Source: Anaerolineales bacterium
Lineage (GTDB): Bacteria; Chloroflexota; Anaerolineae; Anaerolineales; Villigracilaceae
Length of the DNA stretch: 64,000 bases
Direction: 5' to 3'
Assembly: GCA_030583905.1 (NCBI GenBank)
Contig: CP129481.1
Coordinates: forward strand, 2,758,136-2,822,135
Shown here: positions 1 through 8,852 of the stretch, one piece after another
Numbering within the stretch: the first letter of the stretch is position 1
How the letters are laid out: every line of letters begins with the position of its first letter
Translations under genes and position numbers: made by a program
The notes under the pieces: model-generated
What the model was told of the DNA's origin: nothing
Database searches by the model: none
What the model saw: only the letters and a program-made list of their open reading frames with translations

Positions 1-30
1 GCAGGATCGCCGGAAGCCAACGGTGTACAA

Positions 31-1875
31 TTGGAAGCAGTTTTTTCATGTGAGGTTTCGTTGAATGGTGATGTGATTCTCAAAGACGACGGCGCATGGC
101 TGAAGTTTACCGGTCCACGCCGCGTGATTGTAACCGACAAACTTGAAGATGTCCGCAAGGCATTGGACGAGACCGAACGGTTGGTGGACGAACACGGCTG
201 GCATGCGGCAGGCTTCGTCAGCTATGAAGCTGCGCCCGCGTTCGATCCGTCCCTTCGCGTCGTCCCTTCGCGCGGTTTTCCGCTGCTGTGGTTTGGGTTG
301 TATGATGGTCAGACCAGTCTAACTAGTCTGACAGGTCTGACAGGTCTGACAGGTCTGACAGGTCGGTGGATGCCAAATATCGAGCGGGATGAGTATAACG
401 CCGCAATTGGAAAAATCAAGGAATACATCTCACAAGGCAAGACCTATCAGGTCAACTACACCATGCGCCTCATTTCCGACGCTGAGCCTGATCCATGGAC
501 CCTGTTCCTTCACCTCGCCCAAAGCCAGAACAAATACGCCGCCTTTGTGGACATTGGCGATTGGGCGATCTGCTCCGCTTCGCATGAGTTGTTCTTTGAA
601 CTGGACGGCGATGTCATCACAGGACGCCCGATGAAAGGGACGGTCAAACGCGGACGGACCACAGCAGAAGATAAGCTCAACTCCGATTGGCTGCGCGCAT
701 CCGAGAAGAACCGCGCCGAGAATGTCATGATCGTGGACATGATCCGCAACGACCTCGGGCACATCGCGGAAGTCGGCAGTGTGCATGTCCCTGAGTTGTT
801 CACCATCGAGAAGTATCCCACCCTCTTTCAAATGACATCCACCGTAAAAGCGACAACCAAAGCATCCGTCACGCGGATCTTCTCCGCCTTGTTCCCGTGC
901 GCATCCATCACCGGCGCGCCAAAGGTCAGCACGATGCGCATCATCGAAGAACTGGAGACCAGTCCGCGCAAGATCTATACGGGCAGTATCGGCTACATTG
1001 CCCCAAACCGCAAAGCCCGCTTCAACGTGGCTATACGCACAGCGCTCGTGGACAAAGCCAACCGCAAAGCGGAATACGGCGTCGGCGGCGGCATCGTCTG
1101 GGATTCCACGTCCGCGGACGAGTACGGCGAAGCATTGCTCAAAGCCCGCGTGTTGACCGACCCTCCGCAAAAGGAATTCTCCCTGTTCGAAACCCTGCTC
1201 TGGACGCCCGAAGAAGGGTATTTTCTGCTCGAACGTCACATTGCGCGCATGATGGACTCGGCGGAGTATTTTGGGTTTACTACAAGTGTAGGTCGGGCTT
1301 TCAGCCTGACAAATTCTGGAACTCAGTCACATGGCGGGTTACAAACCCGCCCTACGGATATCGAAAGTTTTTTGAGCGAACTTGTATCCGATGCAGACTT
1401 GCCCAAACGGGTCAAGTTTTTTATGAATTCGCGGGGAGAACTTTCGGGCGAAGTCCGCGATTTTCAACCGGTGGATAAAGTTTTCAATATCTGCCTCGCC
1501 AATCAGCCCGTGGATTCGAACGACCGATTTCTCTTCCACAAAACCACCAAGCGGGATGTATACGAGCAAGCCATGATCGAAGGATATGATGATGTTTTAC
1601 TCTTCAATGAGAACGACGAACTGACCGAATTCACCATCGGCAATCTGGTCGTAAACATAGACAGAGAGTTGCTCACACCGCCCATTGAGTGCGGTCTGCT
1701 GGCTGGCACGTTCCGCGCTGAACTGCTTGCTTCGGGGGAGATCAAGGAACGAGTGATATCAGTATCAGACTTGGGGAAGTGCGAAGCGGTCTTTCTCGTC
1801 AACTCGCTGCGGAAATGGGTGCAGGTCGATCACGGCGGCGCGCTCAACGCGCAGCGGAAGCCGATGTCTTCATAG
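31..1875 (+). CDS. pabB: Aminodeoxychorismate synthase component I fused to 4-amino-4-deoxychorismate lyase
   Basis: Predicted to convert chorismate to aminodeoxychorismate and then 4-aminobenzoate for folate synthesis. Residues about 125-380 form the chorismate-binding domain, with TYQVNYTMRL, GRPMKGT, MIVDMIRNDLGHI and SITGAPKVSTMRIIEELE. Residues about 385-600 form a class IV aminotransferase-like (PabC) domain. The TTG at 31 gives an N-terminus of normal PabB length, but the frame is open to the window edge, so the true start may lie upstream. Two oddities interrupt the protein: a run of Leu-Thr-Gly from 9-bp tandem repeats (317-361) and about 20 residues encoded by a double-hairpin repeat (1288-1355). 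Its last 46 bp overlap the convergent gene. The family assignment is firm; the start is not. Confidence 0.9.
   Translation: MEAVFSCEVSLNGDVILKDDGAWLKFTGPRRVIVTDKLEDVRKALDETERLVDEHGWHAAGFVSYEAAPAFDPSLRVVPSRGFPLLWFGLYDGQTSLTSLTGLTGLTGLTGRWMPNIERDEYNAAIGKIKEYISQGKTYQVNYTMRLISDAEPDPWTLFLHLAQSQNKYAAFVDIGDWAICSASHELFFELDGDVITGRPMKGTVKRGRTTAEDKLNSDWLRASEKNRAENVMIVDMIRNDLGHIAEVGSVHVPELFTIEKYPTLFQMTSTVKATTKASVTRIFSALFPCASITGAPKVSTMRIIEELETSPRKIYTGSIGYIAPNRKARFNVAIRTALVDKANRKAEYGVGGGIVWDSTSADEYGEALLKARVLTDPPQKEFSLFETLLWTPEEGYFLLERHIARMMDSAEYFGFTTSVGRAFSLTNSGTQSHGGLQTRPTDIESFLSELVSDADLPKRVKFFMNSRGELSGEVRDFQPVDKVFNICLANQPVDSNDRFLFHKTTKRDVYEQAMIEGYDDVLLFNENDELTEFTIGNLVVNIDRELLTPPIECGLLAGTFRAELLASGEIKERVISVSDLGKCEAVFLVNSLRKWVQVDHGGALNAQRKPMSS
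317..361. repeat. 9-bp tandem repeat inside pabB
   Basis: Four exact copies of GTCTGACAG (326-361) follow one degenerate copy (317-325). The unit is a multiple of three, so it encodes repeated Leu-Thr-Gly and leaves the frame intact. It lies in a variable stretch between the N-terminal part and the chorismate-binding core. Copy number may vary between strains by slippage (inference). Confidence 0.9.
1288..1355. repeat. Double-hairpin palindromic repeat inside pabC domain
   Basis: An outer stem GTAG/CTAC (1288-1291 and 1352-1355) encloses two hairpins: GTCGGGC/GCCTGAC (1292-1298 and 1304-1310, one G-T pair) and GGCGGGTT/AACCCGCC (1333-1340 and 1344-1351). The layout matches the intergenic element at 15251-15302. 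It is translated in frame and adds about 20 low-complexity residues to the lyase domain. It looks like a REP-type element tolerated in coding sequence. Confidence 0.75.
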
Positions 1876-2726
1876 GCATCATCCAGCCCGTACCACAGGC
1901 GGTAGGCGCCGCGCCCGAACCCGAACAACATGCTCCACGAACCGCCGCGGACACCGCGGTAATCCGTCAGCGACGGGTCGACGCCCTGCGGATTTTCGCG
2001 CGGTGAAATGGCGTAATAATTCGTCATGGTCGTGGTCAGCGGGTCCACTTCGAGGAAGGCATCATGCACCCACTCCCATACGTTGCCGCCCATATCGAGC
2101 GCACCGTATGGACTGGCGCCATCAGGAAAACTGCCCACCGGCGCAGTGCGAATAAACCCGTCACAGCCTTCGTGCGTTTTCGGCATGATGGATGCATCCA
2201 ATTCAAGTTCATCGTCGAAGTTGCCCATCGCGCAATCGTATTCATTCCCCCACGGATGGACGCGCTGTTCGTTCAGCGCCGCATCCCAAATGGCGGCTTT
2301 CTCCCACTCCGCTTCGGTCGGCAGGCGGCGCCCCGCCCATGTGCAATACTCCATCGCCTTCACCCATGAAACAAACACCACAGGATGATCCACCAACTCC
2401 GGGTCGTCGAATTGCACGCTCGAATACGGCGGCTCGCACTTCCCTTTCCTGACACACTCCCGATACATGGCGTTGGTCACTTCGGTCTGGTCGATCCAAT
2501 ACGCATCGAGATAGACCTCGTGCCGGGGTTGCTCATCGGTCAGACCTTTTTCACTCCCCATCAGAAACTCCCCCGCAGGGACGTACACCATCGTCATCCC
2601 GTCCACAGGCGAGACGAGAACGCTTCCGATCTCAGGCGGAGGCTGGTCAGTCGTCCCCAAAGCGGCACAACCGACCAACCCTGCCGCGAAAAAAGCAAGG
2701 GCAAACGCGAGAATGCCCTTCGGCAT
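1830..2726 (-). CDS. Formylglycine-generating-enzyme-family lipoprotein
   Basis: A 298-residue secreted protein with a lipoprotein signal (LVGC lipobox near residue 20) and a full FGE/sulfatase-modifying fold: MVYVPAGEFLMGS, RRLPTEAEWEKAA, GGNVWEWVHDAF, RGGSW and the closing GFRCA. Members either make formylglycine in sulfatases or have drifted to other roles; no sulfatase is nearby, so the substrate is unknown. A GGAGGA Shine-Dalgarno sits in the last codons of the upstream lipoprotein gene (3-bp gap), so the two are co-transcribed. The 3' end overlaps pabBC by 46 bp, tail to tail. Confidence 0.85.
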   Translation of the reverse strand: MPKGILAFALAFFAAGLVGCAALGTTDQPPPEIGSVLVSPVDGMTMVYVPAGEFLMGSEKGLTDEQPRHEVYLDAYWIDQTEVTNAMYRECVRKGKCEPPYSSVQFDDPELVDHPVVFVSWVKAMEYCTWAGRRLPTEAEWEKAAIWDAALNEQRVHPWGNEYDCAMGNFDDELELDASIMPKTHEGCDGFIRTAPVGSFPDGASPYGALDMGGNVWEWVHDAFLEVDPLTTTMTNYYAISPRENPQGVDPSLTDYRGVRGGSWSMLFGFGRGAYRLWYGLDDAYEDIGFRCALSAPP

Positions 2727-2729
2727 GAC

Positions 2730-3212
2730 TTATGTATCCTCCAAGCGGAGGTTGACGTTCATGGTCCCATCGCCCAAGTCCACGCCCTGAATGACGACTG
2801 CCTGTCCGCTCGGGTCGCCGTCGAAGACCATGCTGAAGACGCCCTCCGAAACGACCGTCAACAGATCGCGCTCGGTGTAGCCCATGTCGCCGTACACGCC
2901 GCGGTAGAACTCCATCACCTCGTCGAGGCTGAGGCTGGTCTGGTAGTTGACCGTCCCGGAGACGCTCATGACATTTTTGGCATCATCCGGCAGGGGGAAG
3001 TCCGATTCGCCGCCGAAGGAAAATTCAAAATCATCCGCGGATTCGTCATCGTCCGATCCGTCCGCGGACGGCACAGCCGGGTTTTCATCCATGCCATCCG
3101 AAGGCGGAGGCAGTTCCACGGCATCGCTGCCTCCCCCGCCCGCCAGCGCCTGGCACGCCAGCGATGCCAGCAGCAACACCGTGACCGCGATCAATACATT
3201 GAACTTTTTCAT
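2730..3212 (-). CDS. Small acidic lipoprotein of unknown function
   Basis: A 160-residue protein starting MKKFNVLIAV, with a lipobox ending in Cys (LASLAC), then a Gly/Pro/Asp-rich acidic linker and a C-terminal globular domain of about 100 residues containing FPLPDDA and LDEVMEFYRG. That second half resembles small domains found in other Chloroflexota lipoproteins, but I cannot name a function. The start is set by AGGAGAG eight bases upstream; a longer reading frame to 3266 lacks such a site. A TATAAT at 3249-3244 (minus) is a candidate -10. It leads the two-gene operon with the FGE-family lipoprotein. Confidence 0.75.
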   Translation of the reverse strand: MKKFNVLIAVTVLLLASLACQALAGGGGSDAVELPPPSDGMDENPAVPSADGSDDDESADDFEFSFGGESDFPLPDDAKNVMSVSGTVNYQTSLSLDEVMEFYRGVYGDMGYTERDLLTVVSEGVFSMVFDGDPSGQAVVIQGVDLGDGTMNVNLRLEDT

Positions 3213-3317
3213 TGACACACTCTCCTCGTATAAAGTTTTGGTGATTATACCCATAAGCGCGGACACTACGATCTCGCGGCGCGCGTTTTTTTTTCAACAC
3301 TGCGAAACAAAAAAGAA

Positions 3318-3339
3318 AAGGCTCTCTTTCGAGAGCCTT
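3318..3339 (-). terminator. Rho-independent terminator after tRNA-Gln
   Basis: A perfect 9-bp stem (AAGGCTCTC, 3318-3326, with 3331-3339) closes a 4-nt loop. On the minus strand it is followed by a T-rich tract. It lies 3 nt past the tRNA 3' end. Confidence 0.85.
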
Positions 3340-3342
3340 AGG

Positions 3343-3413
3343 CTGGGGATCAAGGATTCGAACCTCAATTTTCACGTCCAGAGCGTGACGTGCTGCCGTT
3401 GCACCAATCCCCA
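3343..3413 (-). tRNA. tRNA-Gln (anticodon CTG)
   Basis: A complete cloverleaf of 71 nt. The acceptor stem is TGGGGAT/ATCCCCA with discriminator G. The anticodon stem is TCACG/CGTGA around the loop CTCTGGA, so the anticodon is CTG, reading CAG (Gln). The T loop is TTCGAAT. The 3' CCA is not encoded. The T-stem has two wobble pairs. Confidence 0.93.
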
Positions 3414-3531
3414 GTGACCGAGAGCTGTCCTTCCACGAAGAAACACACATCGACGGGTTTTCAGCGGGCAGTATTTTATCACGCCCATCCGCTTTGCGCA
3501 AGGAAGAAGCATAACACTTTTATACCATAAG

Positions 3532-3571
3532 AAATATGTCCGCTTTTTTACTTAAAAAATCGGACATATTT
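3532..3571. repeat. AT-rich 40-bp near-perfect hairpin in a 380-bp gene-free stretch
   Basis: Arms AAATATGTCCG (3532-3542) and CGGACATATTT (3561-3571) are perfectly inverted. The inner part TTTTTT/AAAAAA also pairs around ACTT, with one mismatch. It lies between the tRNA gene (3413) and the surface-protein gene (3794), in a 380-bp stretch where I see no other gene. It could be an operator, a bidirectional terminator or part of a long 5' leader. Confidence 0.6.
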
Positions 3572-3793
3572 TGTTTTAATGTTACAATTAAAATAATATT
3601 AATCGCTCTGCCGCCTTGCATATGCAGTTCCGTGCGGGGATATCGCAGAAACAGGCGGAGTTTCATTAATGATCGAACGGCAGGCAATCCATTTATTCCT
3701 TATAAATCGGCTGACCACCGAAGGAGGCAGAGAGAAACAAAAAACATAATTTCCCTTTCATTCATCTCACATAAATTATTTCAGGAGAACATA

Positions 3794-6058
3794 ATGAAAA
3801 AGAATTCGATTATTTGGCGCATTGTCAATATCATGCTCGTGTTCGCGATCGGTGCCTGGGCATTTGCCAGCACGAGCGGACCGGCGCAGGAGACCGCGGT
3901 GCGTGAGCGGGCGGTCTTTGCGGCTGCCTATGCCCAGAACCCGCCGGAGCCGGGTGTCCCCTCCGGCGGTGAGTTCACGGTCGAACCCGTGGCTGTTGAT
4001 CTCAGCCTAGTCGAGTACGAACCCGTACCTTCCATGTATGACCGCTGGCTGGCTGGCGAACTCGACTTGGATGAAAATGAATACCGGGTGGGTCCGGCTG
4101 AGTTTCGGGAGATGCAGGAAGCGGCGATGAACATGCCGCCTGGCGTTGTCCCTGAAGGGGTCGAGATCTTCGATGACACCGGCGCAGACGCATCCGCCCC
4201 CGAAATGAACGCCCTGACCCTGCTCAGCGGGTTTACAGCGCTGGACCGCACCAACTGCTGCAGTTCCGGTGCGAGCGTCCCGCCCGATTCCGACTTGGCG
4301 GCTGGACCCAGCCACCTGATCGCGGTCGAGAACTCTGCTTTCATCATTTACAACAAAGCCGGCGCCGTGCTGAGTGGTCCGACTTTGTTCGATAACTTCC
4401 TTTCCACGCTCGGCGCTTCCGGCACATTCGACCCGACCGTGCTGTATGATGACGAAGTGGGACGCTTTGTAATGGGCATTGAGGACGGCGCCAACTTCTT
4501 CCTGATGGTGACCCAGGGTGCCGACCCGACAGGGTTATGGTGGATATACAAGTTCGATGCCCGCTTCTACGGCAACGAGTTCTTCGATTACCCGCATATC
4601 GGCATCGGCGACCATGCCATCTTCATGGGCGCCAACATGTTCGGCGGCAGTGTTCCCGGCGGGTTCGAGGGGCGCATCTATGCCATGGACAAGAACGCCG
4701 CCTATGCCGGCGGGGTCATGAACGTGCGTACCTTCAGCACCGGGATCGATGGCGGCACGCCGCAACCACTCAACCTGACCGGCTTCACTCAGAAGCACGT
4801 GCAAGTGCCGTTCAATACCCACTATTTCATCACCGATCCCTATAACGGTACAAATGCCCACCTCTGGGCTTGGCCCAACGCATTAGGAGCCGGCGTCCCT
4901 GTGATCGTACAGTCCTACACCATGATCGCTGGCGGTCCGCCTCTAGCTGTTTCCCAGCTCGGCAGCGCAAATCAGATCCAAGCGAATGACTGGCGCTTCC
5001 GCAGTTTCGAATACCGCAACGGCTATGCCTATGTGGCAGATTCCGTTTCCTTCAATAGCGGCGACGGAACCCGCAACTGGGCGCGCACAGCGCGCATCAA
5101 TCTTGCCGCGGCAGGCTTCCCGATGTCGAACCAGGTCTTATACGGGGGCGGCGCAGGCTTGCATTTCACCTTCCCCGACATCACCGCCAACATGTGTGAC
5201 GACACCGCTGTCGGCTACGGGCGCGGCGGGGCAAGCATCTACCATGGCATGGGCGTTCTTGGAAAAGATCACACGGGAGCCGCCCCCAATTTCATCAACG
5301 TCAAAGATGGTGAAACGTCATATTCATCCTTCGACACACCTCCCTATCGCTGGGGCGATTACAGCGGCATGGCGATCGACCCGAATGGCAAGACCTTCTG
5401 GTTCATGGGTGAATATGCCAAGAACGGCATCTCCAGCCCGAACTACGGCAACTACATCGCCTCCTTCAACTTCCCGGACTGCACCCTGCGCACCTTCATG
5501 GATGTAGCGCCGAACGCCTCCGGCTTCGCCCACATTGAATCCATTTACGCCGCCGGCATCACCGGCGGGTGTACCACAAATCCGCTCAAATACTGCCCAA
5601 GCAATACCGTCACCCGCGGACAGATGGCGGTCTTCATCCTGCGCGGAAAATATGGCGGCGGTTACACTCCGCCCGCTGTGGGAGGCAGCACCGGCTTTGC
5701 CGATGTGCCAATCTCGCATCCGTTTGCCGCGTGGATCAAGCAGTTGGCGGCGGAGAACATCACCGGCGGCTGCGGCGGCGGCAACTACTGCCCTGACAGC
5801 CCCGTCACCCGCGCACAAATGGCGATCTTCCTGCTGAGAGGCAAGTATGGCGGCGGCTACACCCCGCCCGCCGTCGGTGGCACCACGGGCTTTGCCGATG
5901 TTCCCACCACCCACTCCGCAGCGGCATGGATCAAACAATTTGCATCGGAAGGCATCACCGGCGGCTGTGGCGGCGGTAACTACTGCCCCAACACTTCCGT
6001 CACCCGCGCACAGATGGCGATCTTCCTGCAACGTACGTTCAGTTTGCCATTGCCGTAA
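3794..6058 (+). CDS. Secreted propeller-like surface protein with three Cys-containing SLH-like repeats
   Basis: A 754-residue exported protein. An N-terminal signal segment (residues about 8-28) precedes a large domain with DLAAGPSHLIAVENSAF and repeated Trp/Gly-rich strands suggesting a beta-propeller. Residues 568-754 form three S-layer-homology-like repeats, each of the type F-DV followed by ITGGC, YCP and VTRAQMAIFLLR. Such modules usually anchor proteins to the cell wall. The paired cysteines are unusual for classical SLH and may form a disulfide (inference). The start is the ATG 7 nt after AGGAGA; an in-frame extension to 3536 has no signal peptide at its N-terminus. It shares its C-terminal repeats with the next gene. 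Confidence 0.85.
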   Translation: MKKNSIIWRIVNIMLVFAIGAWAFASTSGPAQETAVRERAVFAAAYAQNPPEPGVPSGGEFTVEPVAVDLSLVEYEPVPSMYDRWLAGELDLDENEYRVGPAEFREMQEAAMNMPPGVVPEGVEIFDDTGADASAPEMNALTLLSGFTALDRTNCCSSGASVPPDSDLAAGPSHLIAVENSAFIIYNKAGAVLSGPTLFDNFLSTLGASGTFDPTVLYDDEVGRFVMGIEDGANFFLMVTQGADPTGLWWIYKFDARFYGNEFFDYPHIGIGDHAIFMGANMFGGSVPGGFEGRIYAMDKNAAYAGGVMNVRTFSTGIDGGTPQPLNLTGFTQKHVQVPFNTHYFITDPYNGTNAHLWAWPNALGAGVPVIVQSYTMIAGGPPLAVSQLGSANQIQANDWRFRSFEYRNGYAYVADSVSFNSGDGTRNWARTARINLAAAGFPMSNQVLYGGGAGLHFTFPDITANMCDDTAVGYGRGGASIYHGMGVLGKDHTGAAPNFINVKDGETSYSSFDTPPYRWGDYSGMAIDPNGKTFWFMGEYAKNGISSPNYGNYIASFNFPDCTLRTFMDVAPNASGFAHIESIYAAGITGGCTTNPLKYCPSNTVTRGQMAVFILRGKYGGGYTPPAVGGSTGFADVPISHPFAAWIKQLAAENITGGCGGGNYCPDSPVTRAQMAIFLLRGKYGGGYTPPAVGGTTGFADVPTTHSAAAWIKQFASEGITGGCGGGNYCPNTSVTRAQMAIFLQRTFSLPLP

Positions 6059-6077
6059 GTGTATACCCATTAATACC

Positions 6078-6111
6078 GGCGGCGGGACCATGTGTCCCGC
6101 CGCCTTTTTTT
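6078..6111 (+). terminator. Rho-independent terminator
   Basis: A perfect 11-bp GC-rich stem (GGCGGCGGGAC, 6078-6088, with 6094-6104) and a 5-nt loop are followed by seven T. It closes the first surface-protein gene. Confidence 0.93.
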
Positions 6112-6257
6112 ATTTCCCCGATCCATGTCCGCCCCGCCTCATTCCAACGGGACGATTGGTACCAACGTACCCTGCGCGAATCCATCCCTTTGAAACGATG
6201 TTTTGTATAATCGGCGAGTTCATTTATAAAAACGTTCATCAAAGGAGCATTATTTAT

Positions 6258-8528
6258 ATGAAATTCTTTCCACGTGTTACGAATTTATTGCTGGCATTTG
6301 CCCTCGCGCTCGGCGCACTGACCGTTGCGCCGGTCAACTCCGCCCGCGCCGGCACACTGACCGTCACGAACACGAACGACAGCGGAGCAGGCTCCCTGCG
6401 GCAGGCGATCGCAGACGCGGTCAGCGGCGATACCATCGACGCGACCGGCATCAGCGGGACCATTACGCTTGCCAGCCAATTATCGATAACCAAGAACCTG
6501 ACCATCACCGGTCCCGGTTCCGATGTGCTGACGGTCAGCGGAAACAACGCCGTACGTGTGTTCGACATCCAAAATAATCTCACCGTCTCCATCACCGGTC
6601 TCACGGTCGCGAACGGGCAGGTCGTAAATTCCTACGGTGCGGGCATCTGGTCGCGCGGCATCCTGACCTTGAACGACGTCAATGTCATCAACAACACGAT
6701 CATCGAAGGCGCATCCCCCTTTGTGCGCGGAGGCGGTATTCACATCAGCGACGGCGCAACGTTGATGATGACGAACGGCATCGTCAGCGGCAATACTGCC
6801 GTTCAGAACGGCGGCGGCATCCATGTTGGTTTCAACGGCGGAGTCTCGCTCGATAACGTTGTGATCCACAACAATCATCTTTCAAACCCGAATGGCGGGG
6901 GCGGCGGGCTTTCCATCCGCGAAAACACCGCGGCGATCCTGAACAGAGTGACGATCACAAACAATTCCGCCCCATACGCCGGCGGCGGACTATACTCGGA
7001 TACAGCACTAAACATCACCAACAGTGTCATCGCCAATAACTACACCTTATCCGATGCTGCCAATGGCAATGGGGGCGGTCTTTACATCGCCGGCAGTGCC
7101 ACATCAAGCTTGAGCAATGTGACCATCAGTGGAAACTGGACGGACAACATCTTCAACACCTCCATCGGCGCCGGTATCGCGGTCTACCAACCAGCAACGC
7201 TCAACCTAAACAACGTCACCGTTGCGAACAACACATCCGAAGGGCGCGGCGGCGGAATCTATGTGCAAAATGGTGTCACCCTCAACATCGGGAATTCCAT
7301 CATCGGCGGAAATACCGCCAGCAATCATACGGAACACGACTGCTCCGGCACGTTGAACTCGCTGGGGCACAACCTGATCGAGGACACAACGGGCTGTACC
7401 GTCAACGGAGATGCAACCGGCAACCTGACCGCCATTGATCCAAAACTGGCGCCTCTGGCTGATTATGGCGGTCCCACCATGACCCAAGCCCTGCAGTTCG
7501 ACTCCCCTGCCGTGGACGCGGGCAAGAACGCCACCTGCGCCATTGCCGACCAGCGCGGCGTGTCACGCCCGATAGACGGAAATAACGACGCCACTGCCGC
7601 CTGCGATATGGGCGCATATGAATTCGAACCCGAAACGACGCCGCCCGCTGTGGTTTCCATTGTCCGCGCCGGAGCCAACCCGGCTTTTTCCGACAGCGTG
7701 GAATTTACGGTCACCTTTTCCGAACCCGTTGTGGATGTGGACATCAATGACTTCTCCCTCGATGCCAGCGGCATCACCGGTGCATCCGTGACCGATGTGA
7801 CCGGCTCGGGGGATGCCCGCGCAGTGATCGTCGACACAGGCAGCGGAAACGGTACCATCCAACTCGACATGCCGGATACGGCAGATATATCCGATCTAAG
7901 CGGGAATCAGATAAACGGCCTGCCATTTGCAGGTGAAGAATACACGATCTTAAAGACGCCCACCTTTGCCGATGTGCCCTTCAATTACTCCGCCTGGCAG
8001 TACATCGAAGCCATCTACAATGCCGGCATCACCGGCGGATGTACCACCACTCCGCTCAACTATTGCCCCAACAACACCGTCACCCGCGCACAAATGGCGA
8101 TCTTCCTGCTGAGAGGCATCCACGGCTCGTCCTATACCCCACCCGCTGTGGGTGACGGCACCGGCTTCAATGACGTCCCCACCACCCATTCCGCGGCGGC
8201 ATGGATCAAGCAGTTGGCGGCGGAAGGCATCACCGGCGGCTGCGGGAATGGCAACTACTGTCCCAACCAGGCGGTCACCCGCGCCCAGATGGCAATCTTC
8301 CTGCTGCGCGCCAAGTATGGGGATGACTACGTCCCGCCTGCCGTGGGAGGCTCATCCGGTTTCAACGATGTGCCTGCTGGGAGTTCGACCGCGCCGTGGA
8401 TCAAGCAGTTGGCAGCGGAAAATATCACCGGCGGCTGCGGCGGCGGCAACTACTGCCCCAATAACCCGGTCACCCGCGCCCAGATGGCGATCTTCCTGCA
8501 ACGCACCTTCAATCTGCCGCTGCCGTAA
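6258..8528 (+). CDS. Secreted right-handed beta-helix protein with Ig-like domain and three SLH-like repeats
   Basis: A 756-residue exported protein. After a signal peptide ending near Ala-Arg-Ala it starts with LTVTNTNDSGAGSLRQAI, the opening typical of CSLREA/Pmp-like beta-helix proteins. Residues about 50-440 carry many Asn/Gly-rich rungs (GGGI, NNT, SGN). Around residues 455-565 there is a bacterial Ig-like domain (PPAVVSIVRAGANP). Residues 570-756 are three SLH-like repeats nearly the same as those of the preceding protein. The start is the ATG 8 nt after AAAGGAG; a longer frame overlaps the upstream gene and terminator and is rejected. A TATAAT at 6206-6211 may be its -10. Confidence 0.87.
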   Translation: MKFFPRVTNLLLAFALALGALTVAPVNSARAGTLTVTNTNDSGAGSLRQAIADAVSGDTIDATGISGTITLASQLSITKNLTITGPGSDVLTVSGNNAVRVFDIQNNLTVSITGLTVANGQVVNSYGAGIWSRGILTLNDVNVINNTIIEGASPFVRGGGIHISDGATLMMTNGIVSGNTAVQNGGGIHVGFNGGVSLDNVVIHNNHLSNPNGGGGGLSIRENTAAILNRVTITNNSAPYAGGGLYSDTALNITNSVIANNYTLSDAANGNGGGLYIAGSATSSLSNVTISGNWTDNIFNTSIGAGIAVYQPATLNLNNVTVANNTSEGRGGGIYVQNGVTLNIGNSIIGGNTASNHTEHDCSGTLNSLGHNLIEDTTGCTVNGDATGNLTAIDPKLAPLADYGGPTMTQALQFDSPAVDAGKNATCAIADQRGVSRPIDGNNDATAACDMGAYEFEPETTPPAVVSIVRAGANPAFSDSVEFTVTFSEPVVDVDINDFSLDASGITGASVTDVTGSGDARAVIVDTGSGNGTIQLDMPDTADISDLSGNQINGLPFAGEEYTILKTPTFADVPFNYSAWQYIEAIYNAGITGGCTTTPLNYCPNNTVTRAQMAIFLLRGIHGSSYTPPAVGDGTGFNDVPTTHSAAAWIKQLAAEGITGGCGNGNYCPNQAVTRAQMAIFLLRAKYGDDYVPPAVGGSSGFNDVPAGSSTAPWIKQLAAENITGGCGGGNYCPNNPVTRAQMAIFLQRTFNLPLP

Positions 8529-8594
8529 TACAAAGCAAGACGGACAATATCCTGCTATTCACCCGGCAGAATGGCAGAAACAATCTTCATGAAC

Positions 8595-8636
8595 AAACGG
8601 CTCGGAGAATAAAGTCCCCGAGCCGTTTGATTTTTT
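8595..8636 (+). terminator. Rho-independent terminator
   Basis: A perfect 11-bp stem (AAACGGCTCGG, 8595-8605, with 8618-8628) is followed by GATTTTTT. The remaining bases up to the next gene at 8853 hold no ORF or RNA that I recognise. Confidence 0.9.
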
Positions 8637-8852
8637 GGGATAGCGGCACCCATCCGAACCCGCGAATTTGAACAAACAATAGCCAAATCATCATCCCTCA
8701 GTTAAAATAGCCGCACTCTCCATACTTGGGCGGGAGATCTGCGAGGGTGGTTCAAGGGATTCTCCCTGTTACAAGCAAGAAATGCATCGAACAAAAGATT
8801 GTCAGAGGAAAAGGGTTCTCGTTCCAATACACATTACTCATGAGGAGAGTAC

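Noticed and set aside
430..1239. Long minus-strand frame opposite pabB
   Set aside because: Low-complexity His/Gly/Asp composition with no domain; mirror of a high-GC3 gene.
2385..3215. Plus-strand frame spanning both lipoprotein genes
   Set aside because: It crosses a gene boundary and is rich in His and Arg with no recognisable fold; antisense shadow.
5847..6257. N-terminal extension of the beta-helix protein
   Set aside because: It overlaps the SLH repeats of the upstream gene in another frame and runs through a terminator; the signal peptide starts at 6258.
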